Source: Erwinia typographi (GTDB taxonomy: Bacteria > Pseudomonadota > Gammaproteobacteria > Enterobacterales > Enterobacteriaceae). From it: a stretch of DNA of 64,000 bases. How positions within the stretch are numbered: the first letter of the stretch is position 1; each line of letters begins with the position of its first letter. Positions 7,883 to 16,700 of the stretch are shown piece after piece. Made by a program: the position numbers and the translations under genes. The notes beneath the pieces are model-generated. The model ran no database searches. It was not told the origin of the DNA and worked only from the letters and a program-made list of their open reading frames with translations. The stretch spans positions 100,334 to 164,333 of the forward strand of contig NZ_JRUQ01000037.1 of NCBI RefSeq assembly GCF_000773975.1. The letters run 5' to 3'.

Positions 7883-9555
7883 TGAACACCGTTACTGCAC
7901 CGGATAAGGTTATCGAAGTCCGCGCTCTGAACGTCTGGCATGACAGTAGGGCTGGCGTGCGTCGGCATATCGTTAAAGAGGTCGATCTGGATCTTTTTCG
8001 CGGCCAGTGCGTGGCGCTGGTCGGAGAATCAGGGTCGGGTAAGAGCGTGACGGCAAGATCGCTGGTGGGACTGGCGGGGAATCAGCTTAGCGTTGGGGCC
8101 GATATTCTTACCCTTGAAGGGGAAACCTTGCTGAACCGCAGCGATGCCTGGTGGCAGGAAGTGCGGGGGAAAAAAGTGGGTTTTATTTTGCAGGACGCGC
8201 TGGTTTCACTCGATCCTTTGCGCCCGGTAGGGAATGAGATTGCTGAGGCTTTGTCGGTACACCATTGGGGCACGCGCGCCAGCCGACAAAAGAAAGTCCT
8301 GTCGCTGCTTAATGATGTCGGCGTTCCTGAGTCGGCGCTGCGTGCAAAACAGCGCCCCGGCGAACTTTCCGGCGGGCTGCGCCAGCGAGCGCTGATTGCC
8401 TCGGCCATTGCGCTGCATCCCGACGTGCTGATTGCGGACGAGCCAACCACCGCGCTGGACGTAACCGTTCAGGCTCAGGTGCTGGACGTGCTCAGGCAGA
8501 TGCTCGATCGCGGCACCAGCGTGATTCTGATCAGCCATGACCTTGCCGTAGTAGCGAAAATTGCCGACCACATACTGGTGATGCAGGGCGGGGCTATTGT
8601 TGAGGCTGGCACCGCTGAAGAAGTGCTTCAGCGGCTGCAGCATCCTTATACTCAGGCGCTGATCAAGGCTATCCCCAGTGAGCACACCAGAGGGCAGCGG
8701 CTTTCAGTCAGTGAGAAGATTTCGGCCGGGCCGCTTTTTGCCCCGGCGCAAAAATCATCCACAGAGCAACCGGAACTGCTGCTTGAAGCCCGCCATATCG
8801 TCAAGCAGTTTCGCGGGCCGGACCGTAAACTCCGCACCGCCGTGGACGATGTCTCCTTCAGCCTGAGAAGAGGTGAAACGCTGGGGATCGTGGGGGAATC
8901 GGGATCGGGTAAAACGACCCTCTCGCGGATTGCGCTCGCCCTTGAACAGCCTGACAGCGGCGAGATCCTGTTCCATGGACAGCCCTGGAGCCACGCCTCC
9001 CCAGAGGCGCAGCGGGCCATCCGTCGCCATATCTCGGTGGTTTATCAGGACCCCTTATCCTCTTTCGATCCTCGCTGGCGGGTCTCCACGCTTCTTTATG
9101 ATGCGATTGCTCTCCGGCAGCCGGGCAATGAGCAGTCTCTGCGGAGCAGAGCGGTGAGCCTGCTGGAAGCGGTGGGACTTGGCGCGGAGCATCTGGAGCA
9201 GTGGCCGGTACGCCTGTCGGGTGGACAGCGGCAGCGCGTCGCAATTGCGCGCGCCATCGCCACCGACCCTGAATTAATCATCCTTGATGAGGCGGTTTCC
9301 GCGCTGGACGTCACGGTTCAGGCGCAGATCCTCGATTTGCTGGCGGATCTACAGGCGCAGCTGGGCGTGAGCTACCTTTTTATTTCCCACGATCTGGGGG
9401 TTATTCACCATATGAGTGACAGGGTGCTGGTGATGCAAAACGGCGTTGCCGTGGAGCAGGGCGAGGCCGACGAGGTCTTTTATCACCCCCGCCATCCCTA
9501 TACCCAGAAATTACTCAACTCGCTGCCGCGCCTGAAAGCGGCCAGCTTCGCTTAA
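7882..9555 (+). CDS. Fused ABC ATPase with two nucleotide-binding domains
   Basis: A 557-residue protein carrying both ATPase halves that are separate (DppD and DppF) in the classical system. NBD1 has Walker A GESGSGKS at about 48-55, signature LSGGLRQR and Walker B LIADEPTTALD. NBD2 has Walker A GESGSGKT at about 337-344, signature LSGGQRQR and Walker B IILDEAVSALD. The oligopeptide-type C-terminal tails (HPYTQALIKAIP and HPYTQKLLNSLP) follow each domain. Both sites look catalytically complete. It energises import of the ligand caught by the operon's binding protein. Start by TAATG overlap with the permease gene. Confidence 0.92.
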   Translation: MNTVTAPDKVIEVRALNVWHDSRAGVRRHIVKEVDLDLFRGQCVALVGESGSGKSVTARSLVGLAGNQLSVGADILTLEGETLLNRSDAWWQEVRGKKVGFILQDALVSLDPLRPVGNEIAEALSVHHWGTRASRQKKVLSLLNDVGVPESALRAKQRPGELSGGLRQRALIASAIALHPDVLIADEPTTALDVTVQAQVLDVLRQMLDRGTSVILISHDLAVVAKIADHILVMQGGAIVEAGTAEEVLQRLQHPYTQALIKAIPSEHTRGQRLSVSEKISAGPLFAPAQKSSTEQPELLLEARHIVKQFRGPDRKLRTAVDDVSFSLRRGETLGIVGESGSGKTTLSRIALALEQPDSGEILFHGQPWSHASPEAQRAIRRHISVVYQDPLSSFDPRWRVSTLLYDAIALRQPGNEQSLRSRAVSLLEAVGLGAEHLEQWPVRLSGGQRQRVAIARAIATDPELIILDEAVSALDVTVQAQILDLLADLQAQLGVSYLFISHDLGVIHHMSDRVLVMQNGVAVEQGEADEVFYHPRHPYTQKLLNSLPRLKAASFA

Positions 9556-9576
9556 TGACTGAAAAACGGAGTAATA

Positions 9577-10953
9577 ATGTTACGTGAACTTATTTACAAC
9601 GGTTTTTTGCACCTGACCCCGAATCATCACAGCCACGGCTACTGGCGCACCCCGGAAGGGCAGGTGCAGTATGGCTATAACCAGCTTGATGCCTACGTTA
9701 AGACGGTTAAAACGCTGGAAAAAGGGCTGTTCGATACGCTGTTTATCGCTGACGTTGTCGGCGTTTATGACCTGGATTATGGCGACGGAAAAACCACCAT
9801 TCAGGCGGGGACCCAGTTTCCGGCGGCAGATCCGATCGCCATCACCTCGGCACTCGGCCTGGCGACTGAAAACCTCGGTATCGTGGTGACCAGCAACGTT
9901 ATTCAGGCGCACCCGTTTTCCTTTGCCAGACAAATCTCCTCGCTGGATGAATTCACCCACGGGCGCGTCGGCTGGAATATCGTGACCTCCTATTTATCCA
10001 ACGGTTTTCGCAACTACGGCTACGATGAGATTGTGCCCCACGACGAACGTTATGAGTGGGCGCAGGAGTATCTCGACGTGGCCTATAAACTTTGGGAACT
10101 GTCATGGGAAGAGGGCGCGGTACTGCACGATCCGGCGAGCAACCGCTTTTTCGATGCCGATAAAATTCACAAAATTAACCACGTCGGAAAACGCTACCGC
10201 GTTGAGGGACCGCATATTGTTGAGCCGTCGCCCCAGCGCAGCCCGGTGCTTTTCCAGGCCGGAAACTCCGAGGCCGGGCGGCGCTTCGCGGCACGCAATG
10301 CCGAAGTGACCTTCCTGCCTTCACAAACGCCTGAAACGGCCAGGAAAGACATCGCTATTTTAAATCAGGACGTCGTTGATTTTGGGCGTCGGCCAGAAGA
10401 TCTGAAGAAGCTGGTGATGCTTTCCACGGTGATTGGCTCAACGGAAGAAGAGGCGAAGCGCAAACAGCAATACCTTTTCGACAACATTGATATCAATGCC
10501 CTGCAGGGCTTCTACAGCGGCGGCTCGGGGATTGACCTCTCCAGCATCGATCCCGACACGCCGCTGAAGGAATTAAGCCGACGCGAACAGTTCAGCCAGC
10601 ATATGCGTTCCAAATTCCGCATTGCGGTTGACGCGGATTACGGTCAGGGCCGGGATCTGACGTGGCGTGAATACCTGTTGAAACACGCACTGTTACCAGG
10701 ACGTTTTGCCGGAACACCAGAGCAGATTGCCGACAAGGTACAGGCGTTTGCTGATGCGGGCGTTGATGGTTTTAACGTGGTGCCCATTACCACGCTGGGC
10801 TGGTGGGAGGAGTGGGTAGAGCATGTGGTTCCGGTATTGCAAAAGCGCGGCCTTGCACAGAAAGACTATAAGGAAGGCACGCTGCGGGAGAAAATCTTCG
10901 GTCAGGGCAGCCAGCTGGCAGCCTCACATCCGCAAAGAAAACTTTCGTTATAG
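9577..10953 (+). CDS. LLM-class FMN-dependent monooxygenase (NtaA/SnaA/DszA group)
   Basis: A 458-residue TIM-barrel flavin monooxygenase of the luciferase-like superfamily. The group-specific features include the long insertions typical of NtaA/SnaA/DszA enzymes, TSNVIQAHPFSFARQISSLD, GRVGWNIVTSYLS and SPVLFQAGNSEAGRRFA. Such two-component enzymes take FMNH2 from a separate reductase and cleave C-S or C-N bonds. No reductase gene is in this cluster. The ATG at 9577 lies 21 bases after the ATPase gene and follows a GGAG-type site, so it is probably in the same operon. With the divergent SfnB-like enzyme it suggests oxidative release of sulfur from an imported compound. Confidence 0.88.
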   Translation: MLRELIYNGFLHLTPNHHSHGYWRTPEGQVQYGYNQLDAYVKTVKTLEKGLFDTLFIADVVGVYDLDYGDGKTTIQAGTQFPAADPIAITSALGLATENLGIVVTSNVIQAHPFSFARQISSLDEFTHGRVGWNIVTSYLSNGFRNYGYDEIVPHDERYEWAQEYLDVAYKLWELSWEEGAVLHDPASNRFFDADKIHKINHVGKRYRVEGPHIVEPSPQRSPVLFQAGNSEAGRRFAARNAEVTFLPSQTPETARKDIAILNQDVVDFGRRPEDLKKLVMLSTVIGSTEEEAKRKQQYLFDNIDINALQGFYSGGSGIDLSSIDPDTPLKELSRREQFSQHMRSKFRIAVDADYGQGRDLTWREYLLKHALLPGRFAGTPEQIADKVQAFADAGVDGFNVVPITTLGWWEEWVEHVVPVLQKRGLAQKDYKEGTLREKIFGQGSQLAASHPQRKLSL

Positions 10954-11014
10954 GGCTATCGCCGCGACCTTAAAGAGAAGAATGTTTGCTGGCGCTGAAA
11001 AATAGCCGCCCGTT

Positions 11015-11046
11015 GTGCAATCAGAGAGCAACCTTTCTGATTGCAC
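11015..11046. terminator. Strong hairpin between convergent genes
   Basis: Perfect 11-base stem GTGCAATCAGA (11015-11025) and TCTGATTGCAC (11036-11046) with a 10-base loop. It sits between the monooxygenase (plus) and narL (minus) and may end transcription in both directions, although neither side has a long T-run. Confidence 0.6.
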
Positions 11047-11055
11047 GCCAACCCT

Positions 11056-11703
11056 TCACTCATGCCCGCTCTGCAACGCCCATACCGCCGCTTCGACGCG
11101 CGATTTCAACTTCATTTTTTTCAGCAAATGCTTTACGTGAACCTTCACGGTGCTTTCGGTGATGGAGAGCTTGCGGGCAATCGCCTTGTTGGTCATGCCC
11201 TGGGCGATCAGCCTCAGGATATCGCGCTCGCGGCGAGTGAGCTGCTCAATGTCCCGTTCCTCGCCTGGACGGGTTTCACGCAGGCTGGCGACCAGCACGT
11301 TGGTCAGGGTTTCGCTCAGCACCATCTGCCCGGCGGCGGCCAGGTGCAGCGATTTCAACAGCTCTTCCGGCTCCATATCCTTCAGCAAATAGCCGTCGGC
11401 CCCGCGCTTTAGCGCATTGACTACGTCGTCCTCATGATTAGAGACGCTGAACACCACAATGCGCCCGGACAGCTCAATGGTTCGCAGCTGAACCAGCGTA
11501 TCGAGGCCGTTCATGCCGGGCATGTTGAGATCCAGCAGGATCAGGTCGGGGTCGTATTCTCCGGCCAGCGCGACGCCCTGCGCGCCGTTTCCGGCTTCGG
11601 CCACCACCTGTAGCCGATCGTCCAGCTCAATCAGCTGCTTTACGCCATTGCGCAGCATCGGGTGATCGTCAATCAGTAATATGGAGGCGGCTTCTTCTTT
11701 CAC
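11056..11703 (-). CDS. narL: Nitrate/nitrite response regulator NarL
   Basis: A 215-residue two-component regulator. The receiver domain has acidic residues IDDHP (about 11-13), phospho-acceptor D58 in LLDLNMPG, and the NarL-typical [12 protein letters not shown] and [12 protein letters not shown] stretches. The LuxR-type helix-turn-helix is at about residues 148-213 ([25 protein letters not shown]). Start is GTG at 11703 with AAAGGA placed seven bases upstream. NarL phosphorylated by NarX or NarQ activates narGHJI and narK and represses other anaerobic genes. In E. coli it is the second gene of narXL; here narX is absent and narL stands alone, divergent from narK, so NarQ or a distant sensor must phosphorylate it. 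Confidence 0.95.
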   Translation of the reverse strand: MKEEAASILLIDDHPMLRNGVKQLIELDDRLQVVAEAGNGAQGVALAGEYDPDLILLDLNMPGMNGLDTLVQLRTIELSGRIVVFSVSNHEDDVVNALKRGADGYLLKDMEPEELLKSLHLAAAGQMVLSETLTNVLVASLRETRPGEERDIEQLTRRERDILRLIAQGMTNKAIARKLSITESTVKVHVKHLLKKMKLKSRVEAAVWALQSGHE

Positions 11704-11785
11704 AGGGCGATCCTTTTGGTCAATACGTCGGCTGGCAAGGCGGGCGTTGCGGACTGTATTTTACGTATCCTGGCGAGCATCCCTA

Positions 11786-11801
11786 TACCACTTAAGGGGT
11801 A
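11786..11801. promoter_or_regulatory. NarL 7-2-7 binding site
   Basis: TACCACT (11786-11792), two-base spacer TA, and AGGGGTA (11795-11801), the reverse complement of TACCCCT. Both halves fit the NarL heptamer consensus TACYNMT in the tail-to-tail 7-2-7 spacing that NarL-P prefers. It lies closer to narL than to narK and could serve both. Confidence 0.7.
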
Positions 11802-11950
11802 ATCATTTATTTCTTCGTCAGGCCATGGGTTAAGTATAGTGCAGGATTTATTTTACAAACCTGATAATTAACAGGCAGTTATTTTCTCTTTCCAGGCTAC
11901 TCCTTTGGGAGTCTCCCGGCCAGTCACGGCGACAACTACCCGTTGACTTG

Positions 11951-11964
11951 TTGATTTGCGTCAA
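11951..11964. promoter_or_regulatory. FNR box upstream of narK
   Basis: TTGAT-TTGC-GTCAA differs from the FNR consensus TTGAT-N4-ATCAA at one base. Its centre is 67 bases before the narK ATG, which would put a class II start site near 11999. Confidence 0.8.
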
Positions 11965-12024
11965 CCTGGAAGCAGGAGGCGATAAGCAGGATGTCTGGAA
12001 ATACCTTCTGTAAATGAGAAAATT

Positions 12025-13419
12025 ATGTCGTTACATACTTCAACACCGCCGGTAAAAGGTGGGACGGTGATTCAGGACTGGCAGCCTGAGGATACCGAAT
12101 TCTGGCAGCAGCACGGCAAGCGCATTGCCAGCCGCAATCTGTGGATTTCCGTGTTCTGTTTGCTGCTCGCCTTCTGCGTCTGGATGCTGTTCAGCGCCGT
12201 CACCGTCAACCTTAATAAGGTTGGTTTCAGCTTCACGACCGAACAACTTTTCCTGTTAACCGCGCTGCCCTCCGTCGCCTGTGCGCTGCTGCGCGTGCCT
12301 TATTCTTTCGTGATCCCCATTTTTGGCGGTCGCCGCTGGACCGCGTTCAGCACCGCGATCCTGCTGGTTCCCTGCCTGTGGCTGGGATTTGCCGTGCAGG
12401 ACATCAGCACCTCGTTCTCTACTTTTATGGTTATCGCGCTGCTGTGCGGCTGCGCCGGGGCAAACTTCGCTTCCAGCATGGGCAACATCAGCTTTTTCTT
12501 CCCTAAGTCGCAGCAGGGCGGGGCGCTGGGGATTAACGGCGGATTAGGTAACCTCGGCGTCAGCGTGATGCAGTTCTTTGCCCCGCTGGCGATCTCCTTC
12601 GGCATTTTCAGCCTGTTTGGCGGCGGCTCGCAAACGGCCGCCAGCGGCGAGGTTATCTGGCTGGAAAACGCCGCGTGGCTCTGGGTGCCGTTTCTGATCG
12701 TCGGCACGCTGCTGGCGTGGTTTGGCATGAACGATCTGGCGTCAAGCAAATCCTCGCTGCGTGAGCAGCTGCCGGTGCTGAAGCGCGGGCATCTGTGGAT
12801 TATGGCGGTGCTGTATCTGGCGACCTTCGGTTCCTTTATCGGCTTCTCGGCAGGCTTTGCCATGCTCTCCAAAACCCAGTTCCCTGAAGTGGTGATCCTC
12901 AAATACGCCTTCTTTGGCCCTTTCCTCGGCGCACTGGCCCGTTCGGCTGGCGGGATGCTTTCTGACAAGTTTGGCGGCGTACGCGTCACGTTAATCAACT
13001 TTATCGTGATGTCCGTTTTCAGCGGTCTGCTGTTTATGACGCTGCCGACCGCCACTTATGCCGGTTCATTTATCGCCTTCTATAGCGTGTTCATGATTCT
13101 GTTTATCAATGCCGGACTGGGCAGCGGTTCCACCTTCCAGATGATCGCGGTGATATTCCGTAAGCAAACTCTGGATCGGGTGAAGGCTCAGGGGGGCAGC
13201 GATGAGCATGCTCAGCGCGAAGCGGTAACCGAAACCTCGGCTGCGCTTGGCTTCATCTCCGCTATTGGCGCCGCTGGCGGCTTCTTTATTCCGCAGATGT
13301 TCGGCACTTCGCTGGCGATGACCGGCTCTCCGGCGGGCGCGATGAAAGTCTTCCTTGGGTTCTACCTGCTCTGCGTGGCGATTACCTGGCTGGTTTACGG
13401 CCGCAAAAAAGCGAACTGA
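12025..13419 (+). CDS. narK: Nitrate/nitrite transporter NarK
   Basis: A 464-residue major facilitator protein with 12 predicted transmembrane helices that exchanges nitrate for nitrite across the inner membrane. The two family nitrate-signature motifs are visible: GCAGANFASSMGNISFFFPK with GALGINGGLGNLGVS in the first half, and NAGLGSGSTFQMIAVIFRK in the second. Conserved substrate arginines fall within these helices (for example ALLRVPYSF). Length matches E. coli NarK (463). It is divergent from narL and followed by narGHJI, so uptake is co-located with respiration. Expression is expected to be anaerobic through the FNR box and nitrate-induced through NarL. Confidence 0.96.
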   Translation: MSLHTSTPPVKGGTVIQDWQPEDTEFWQQHGKRIASRNLWISVFCLLLAFCVWMLFSAVTVNLNKVGFSFTTEQLFLLTALPSVACALLRVPYSFVIPIFGGRRWTAFSTAILLVPCLWLGFAVQDISTSFSTFMVIALLCGCAGANFASSMGNISFFFPKSQQGGALGINGGLGNLGVSVMQFFAPLAISFGIFSLFGGGSQTAASGEVIWLENAAWLWVPFLIVGTLLAWFGMNDLASSKSSLREQLPVLKRGHLWIMAVLYLATFGSFIGFSAGFAMLSKTQFPEVVILKYAFFGPFLGALARSAGGMLSDKFGGVRVTLINFIVMSVFSGLLFMTLPTATYAGSFIAFYSVFMILFINAGLGSGSTFQMIAVIFRKQTLDRVKAQGGSDEHAQREAVTETSAALGFISAIGAAGGFFIPQMFGTSLAMTGSPAGAMKVFLGFYLLCVAITWLVYGRKKAN

Positions 13420-13423
13420 GAGG

Positions 13424-13455
13424 CTTGCCCGGCCGGTTTCGGCTGGCCGGGCAAG
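13424..13455 (+). terminator. Hairpin after narK
   Basis: An 11-base GC-rich stem, CTTGCCCGGCC (13424-13434) and GGCCGGGCAAG (13445-13455), lies four bases past the narK stop. The following sequence is not T-rich, so termination may be partial. Confidence 0.65.
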
Positions 13456-13716
13456 GGTACTCCTTAAAAGTCAGGAGAGTAGTTATCCTCCTGACAGGAA
13501 CGCAGGATTTTATATTTAAGCTTTATCTTTCAATAAGATGTAGTTGTTATCTACCCTGCCTCTTTAGTGGTATTTAGACCGAAACCCTTGGGTTTAACAT
13601 GGTTATCTGTTGATCGTCATCAATCTGCGGCCGGAGAGGGCTCAGTACTCTGCTCGCGGATTAAGCAATGTCGTTGCATCACCTCTAACAATATCAAGCC
13701 TTCAGGAGAATTCCGG
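13456..13716 (+). promoter_or_regulatory. narG upstream control region
   Basis: Contains a NarL heptamer TACTCCT at 13458-13464, a short dyad GTCAGGAG/CTCCTGAC at 13470-13495, and a perfect FNR box at 13610-13623 (listed separately). The distance between the upstream NarL heptamer and the FNR box resembles the looped, IHF-assisted narG promoter of E. coli. Confidence 0.65.
13610..13623. promoter_or_regulatory. Perfect FNR box upstream of narG
   Basis: TTGAT-CGTC-ATCAA matches the consensus at all ten defined bases. The centre at 13616.5 predicts a class II start near 13658, leaving a leader of about 59 bases before the narG ATG. Confidence 0.88.
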
Positions 13717-16700
13717 ATGAGCAAGTTTCTTGACCGGTTTCGTTACTTTAAGCAGGTAGCGGAACCCTTTTCTGGTCAGCATGGCCAGACGCTTAACGCT
13801 AACCGTGACTGGGAAGACGGCTACCGTAGCCGCTGGCAGCACGATAAAATTGTGCGTTCAACCCACGGGGTAAACTGTACCGGCTCCTGTAGCTGGAAGA
13901 TTTACGTGAAAAACGGCCTGGTCACCTGGGAAACCCAGCAGACTGACTATCCGCGCACCCGCCCGGATTTGCCGAACCACGAGCCGCGCGGCTGCCCGCG
14001 TGGGGCTAGCTACTCCTGGTATCTTTACAGCGCCAACCGCCTGAAATATCCGCTGATGCGTAAAAAGCTGATCAAGCTGTGGCGCGAAGCGAAAGTTCAG
14101 CACAGCGATCCGGTGGACGCCTGGGGCTCGATTGTCAGCGATCCTGAGAAAGCGAAAAGCTACAAAATTGCCCGTGGACGCGGCGGCTTCGTGCGCTCCA
14201 GCTGGCAGGAAGTCAACGAGCTGATTGCCGCTTCCAACATCTACACGGCGAAAACCTTCGGCCCGGATCGCATCATGGGCTTCTCGCCGATCCCGGCGAT
14301 GTCGATGGTGTCCTATGCCGCCGGCGCGCGATATCTCTCGCTGATTGGCGGCGCGTGCCTGAGCTTCTACGACTGGTATTGCGACCTGCCGCCCGCTTCG
14401 CCAATGACCTGGGGCGAGCAGACCGACGTGCCGGAGTCCGCCGACTGGTATAACTCCTCGTACATCATTGCCTGGGGCTCGAACGTGCCGCAGACCCGCA
14501 CGCCAGATGCCCACTTCTTTACCGAAGTTCGCTACAAAGGCACGAAAACGGTGGCGATCACCCCAGACTATGCCGAAGTCGCCAAGCTTTGCGATCAGTG
14601 GCTGAACCCGAAACAGGGCACCGACAGCGCGATTGCGCTGGCGATGGGCCACGTCATGCTGAAAGAGTTCCATCTCGATCGTGAGGTAGGCTATTTCCGC
14701 GACTACGTTCGCCGCTATACCGATATGCCAATGCTGGTGCTGCTGGAGCCGCGCGAAGAGGGCTTTTACGCCGCCGGTCGCCAGCTGCGCGCCAGCGATC
14801 TGGTCGATGGCCTGGGCCAGGAAAATAATCCCGAGTGGAAAACGGTCGCCATCAACGAGGCGGATGGCGAGCTGGTGGCCCCGCAGGGTTCGATCGGCTT
14901 TCGCTGGGGCGAGAAGGGCAAATGGAACCTCGAATCCCGCGAAGGCAAAAATCAGCGGGAAGTCGAGCTACAGCTCAGCCTGCTGGGCAGCCATGACGAG
15001 GTGGTCGACGTGGGCTTCCCGTACTTCGGCGGCATCACCAGCGAGAATTTCAACAGCGTAGCGCTGGAAGAGATTCTGCTGCACAAACTGCCGGTCAAGC
15101 GCCTGCGGCTGGCCGACGGCAGCGAAGCGCTGGTCACCAGCGTTTATGATCTAACCCTGGCAAACTACGGGTTAGATCGCGGGCTGGATGACGCCAACTG
15201 CGCGCAGAATTACGACGAGCTGAAAGCCTACAGCCCGGCCTGGGCGGAGCAAATTACCGGCGTTTCGCGCCAGAACATCATCCGCATCGCCCGTGAGTTT
15301 GCTGAAAACGCCGAGAAGACGCGCGGCCGCTCGATGATTATCGTGGGTGCCGGGATGAACCACTGGTATCACATGGACATGAACTACCGTGGCCTGATCA
15401 ACATGCTGGTGTTCTGCGGCTGCGTGGGACAAAGCGGCGGCGGCTGGGCGCACTACGTGGGCCAGGAAAAACTGCGTCCGCAAACCGGCTGGACGCCGCT
15501 GGCCTTTGCGCTGGACTGGCAGCGCCCGCCTCGTCATATGAACAGCACCTCGTTCTTTTATAACCACTCCAGCCAGTGGCGCTATGAGTCGGTGAGCACG
15601 GAAGAACTTCTCTCGCCGCTGGCGGACAAAACCCGCTTCACCGGCAGCCTGATTGACTTCAACGTTCGCTCCGAACGCATGGGCTGGCTGCCCTCCGCCC
15701 CGCAGCTGAGCGCCAACCCGCTGCATATTGCCGCCGAAGCCAGCGCTGCCGGACTGTCGCCGGTCGACTATACCGTCGAAAGCCTGAAGCAGGGCAAACT
15801 GCGCTTCGCGGCCGAGCAGCCGGACAACCCGCAGAACTTCCCAAGGAATCTGTTTGTCTGGCGCTCCAACCTGCTTGGGTCATCCGGCAAGGGGCATGAA
15901 TACATGCTGAAATACCTGCTGGGCACCGAGAACGGCATTCAGGGCAAAGACCTGGGCGTGCAGGGCGGCGTGATGCCGGAAGAAGTGGAGTGGCAGGATA
16001 ACGGCGGCGAGGGCAAGCTGGATCTGGTGGTAACCCTGGATTTCCGCATGTCCAGCACCTGTCTCTATTCTGATATCGTGCTGCCTACCGCAACCTGGTA
16101 TGAAAAAGACGATATGAATACCTCGGATATGCATCCGTTTATTCATCCGCTGTCCGCTGCCGTTGACCCGGCCTGGGAATCCAAAAGCGACTGGGAAATC
16201 TATAAAGGGATTGCCAAAACCTTCTCCGAACTTTGCCCTGGTCATCTGGGCGTGGAAACCGACGTGGTGACGCTGCCGGTGCAGCACGACTCGCCCGCAG
16301 AGCTGGCGCAGCCGTTCCAGGTCAAAGACTGGAAAAAAGGCGAATGCGACCTGATCCCTGGGCAAACTGCTCCGCACATCATCGCGGTAGAGCGTGATTA
16401 CCCGGCGACTTATGAACGCTTCACCTCGCTCGGCCCGCTGCTCGACAAGCTGGGCAACGGCGGGAAAGGCATCAGCTGGAATACCCAGACCGAAGTCGAT
16501 TTCCTGAAACAGCTCAACTACGTCAAGGCCGACGGCCCTGCCGCAGGCCGACCGAATATTGACAGCGCGATCGATGCGGCTGAAGTGATCCTCTCGCTGG
16601 CGCCGGAAACCAACGGCCAGGTGGCGGTGAAAGCCTGGCAGGCGCTGAGCGACATTACCGGGCGGGATCATACCCATCTGGCGCTGAATAAAGAGGACGA

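Larger units (their letters stand above)
11704..12024. promoter_or_regulatory. narL-narK divergent control region
   Basis: This 321-base region holds the narL and narK promoters. A 7-2-7 NarL site and an FNR box are listed separately. A further heptamer TACTCCT lies at 11898-11904, facing a weaker GGGAGTC at 11907-11913, and TACCCGT at 11937-11943 abuts the FNR box. No trace of narX coding sequence could be recognised. Confidence 0.7.

Noticed and set aside
13567..13716. N-terminal extension of NarG from an upstream GTG
   Set aside because: It would cover the FNR box and promoter; the ATG at 13717 has AGGAG and matches known NarG starts.
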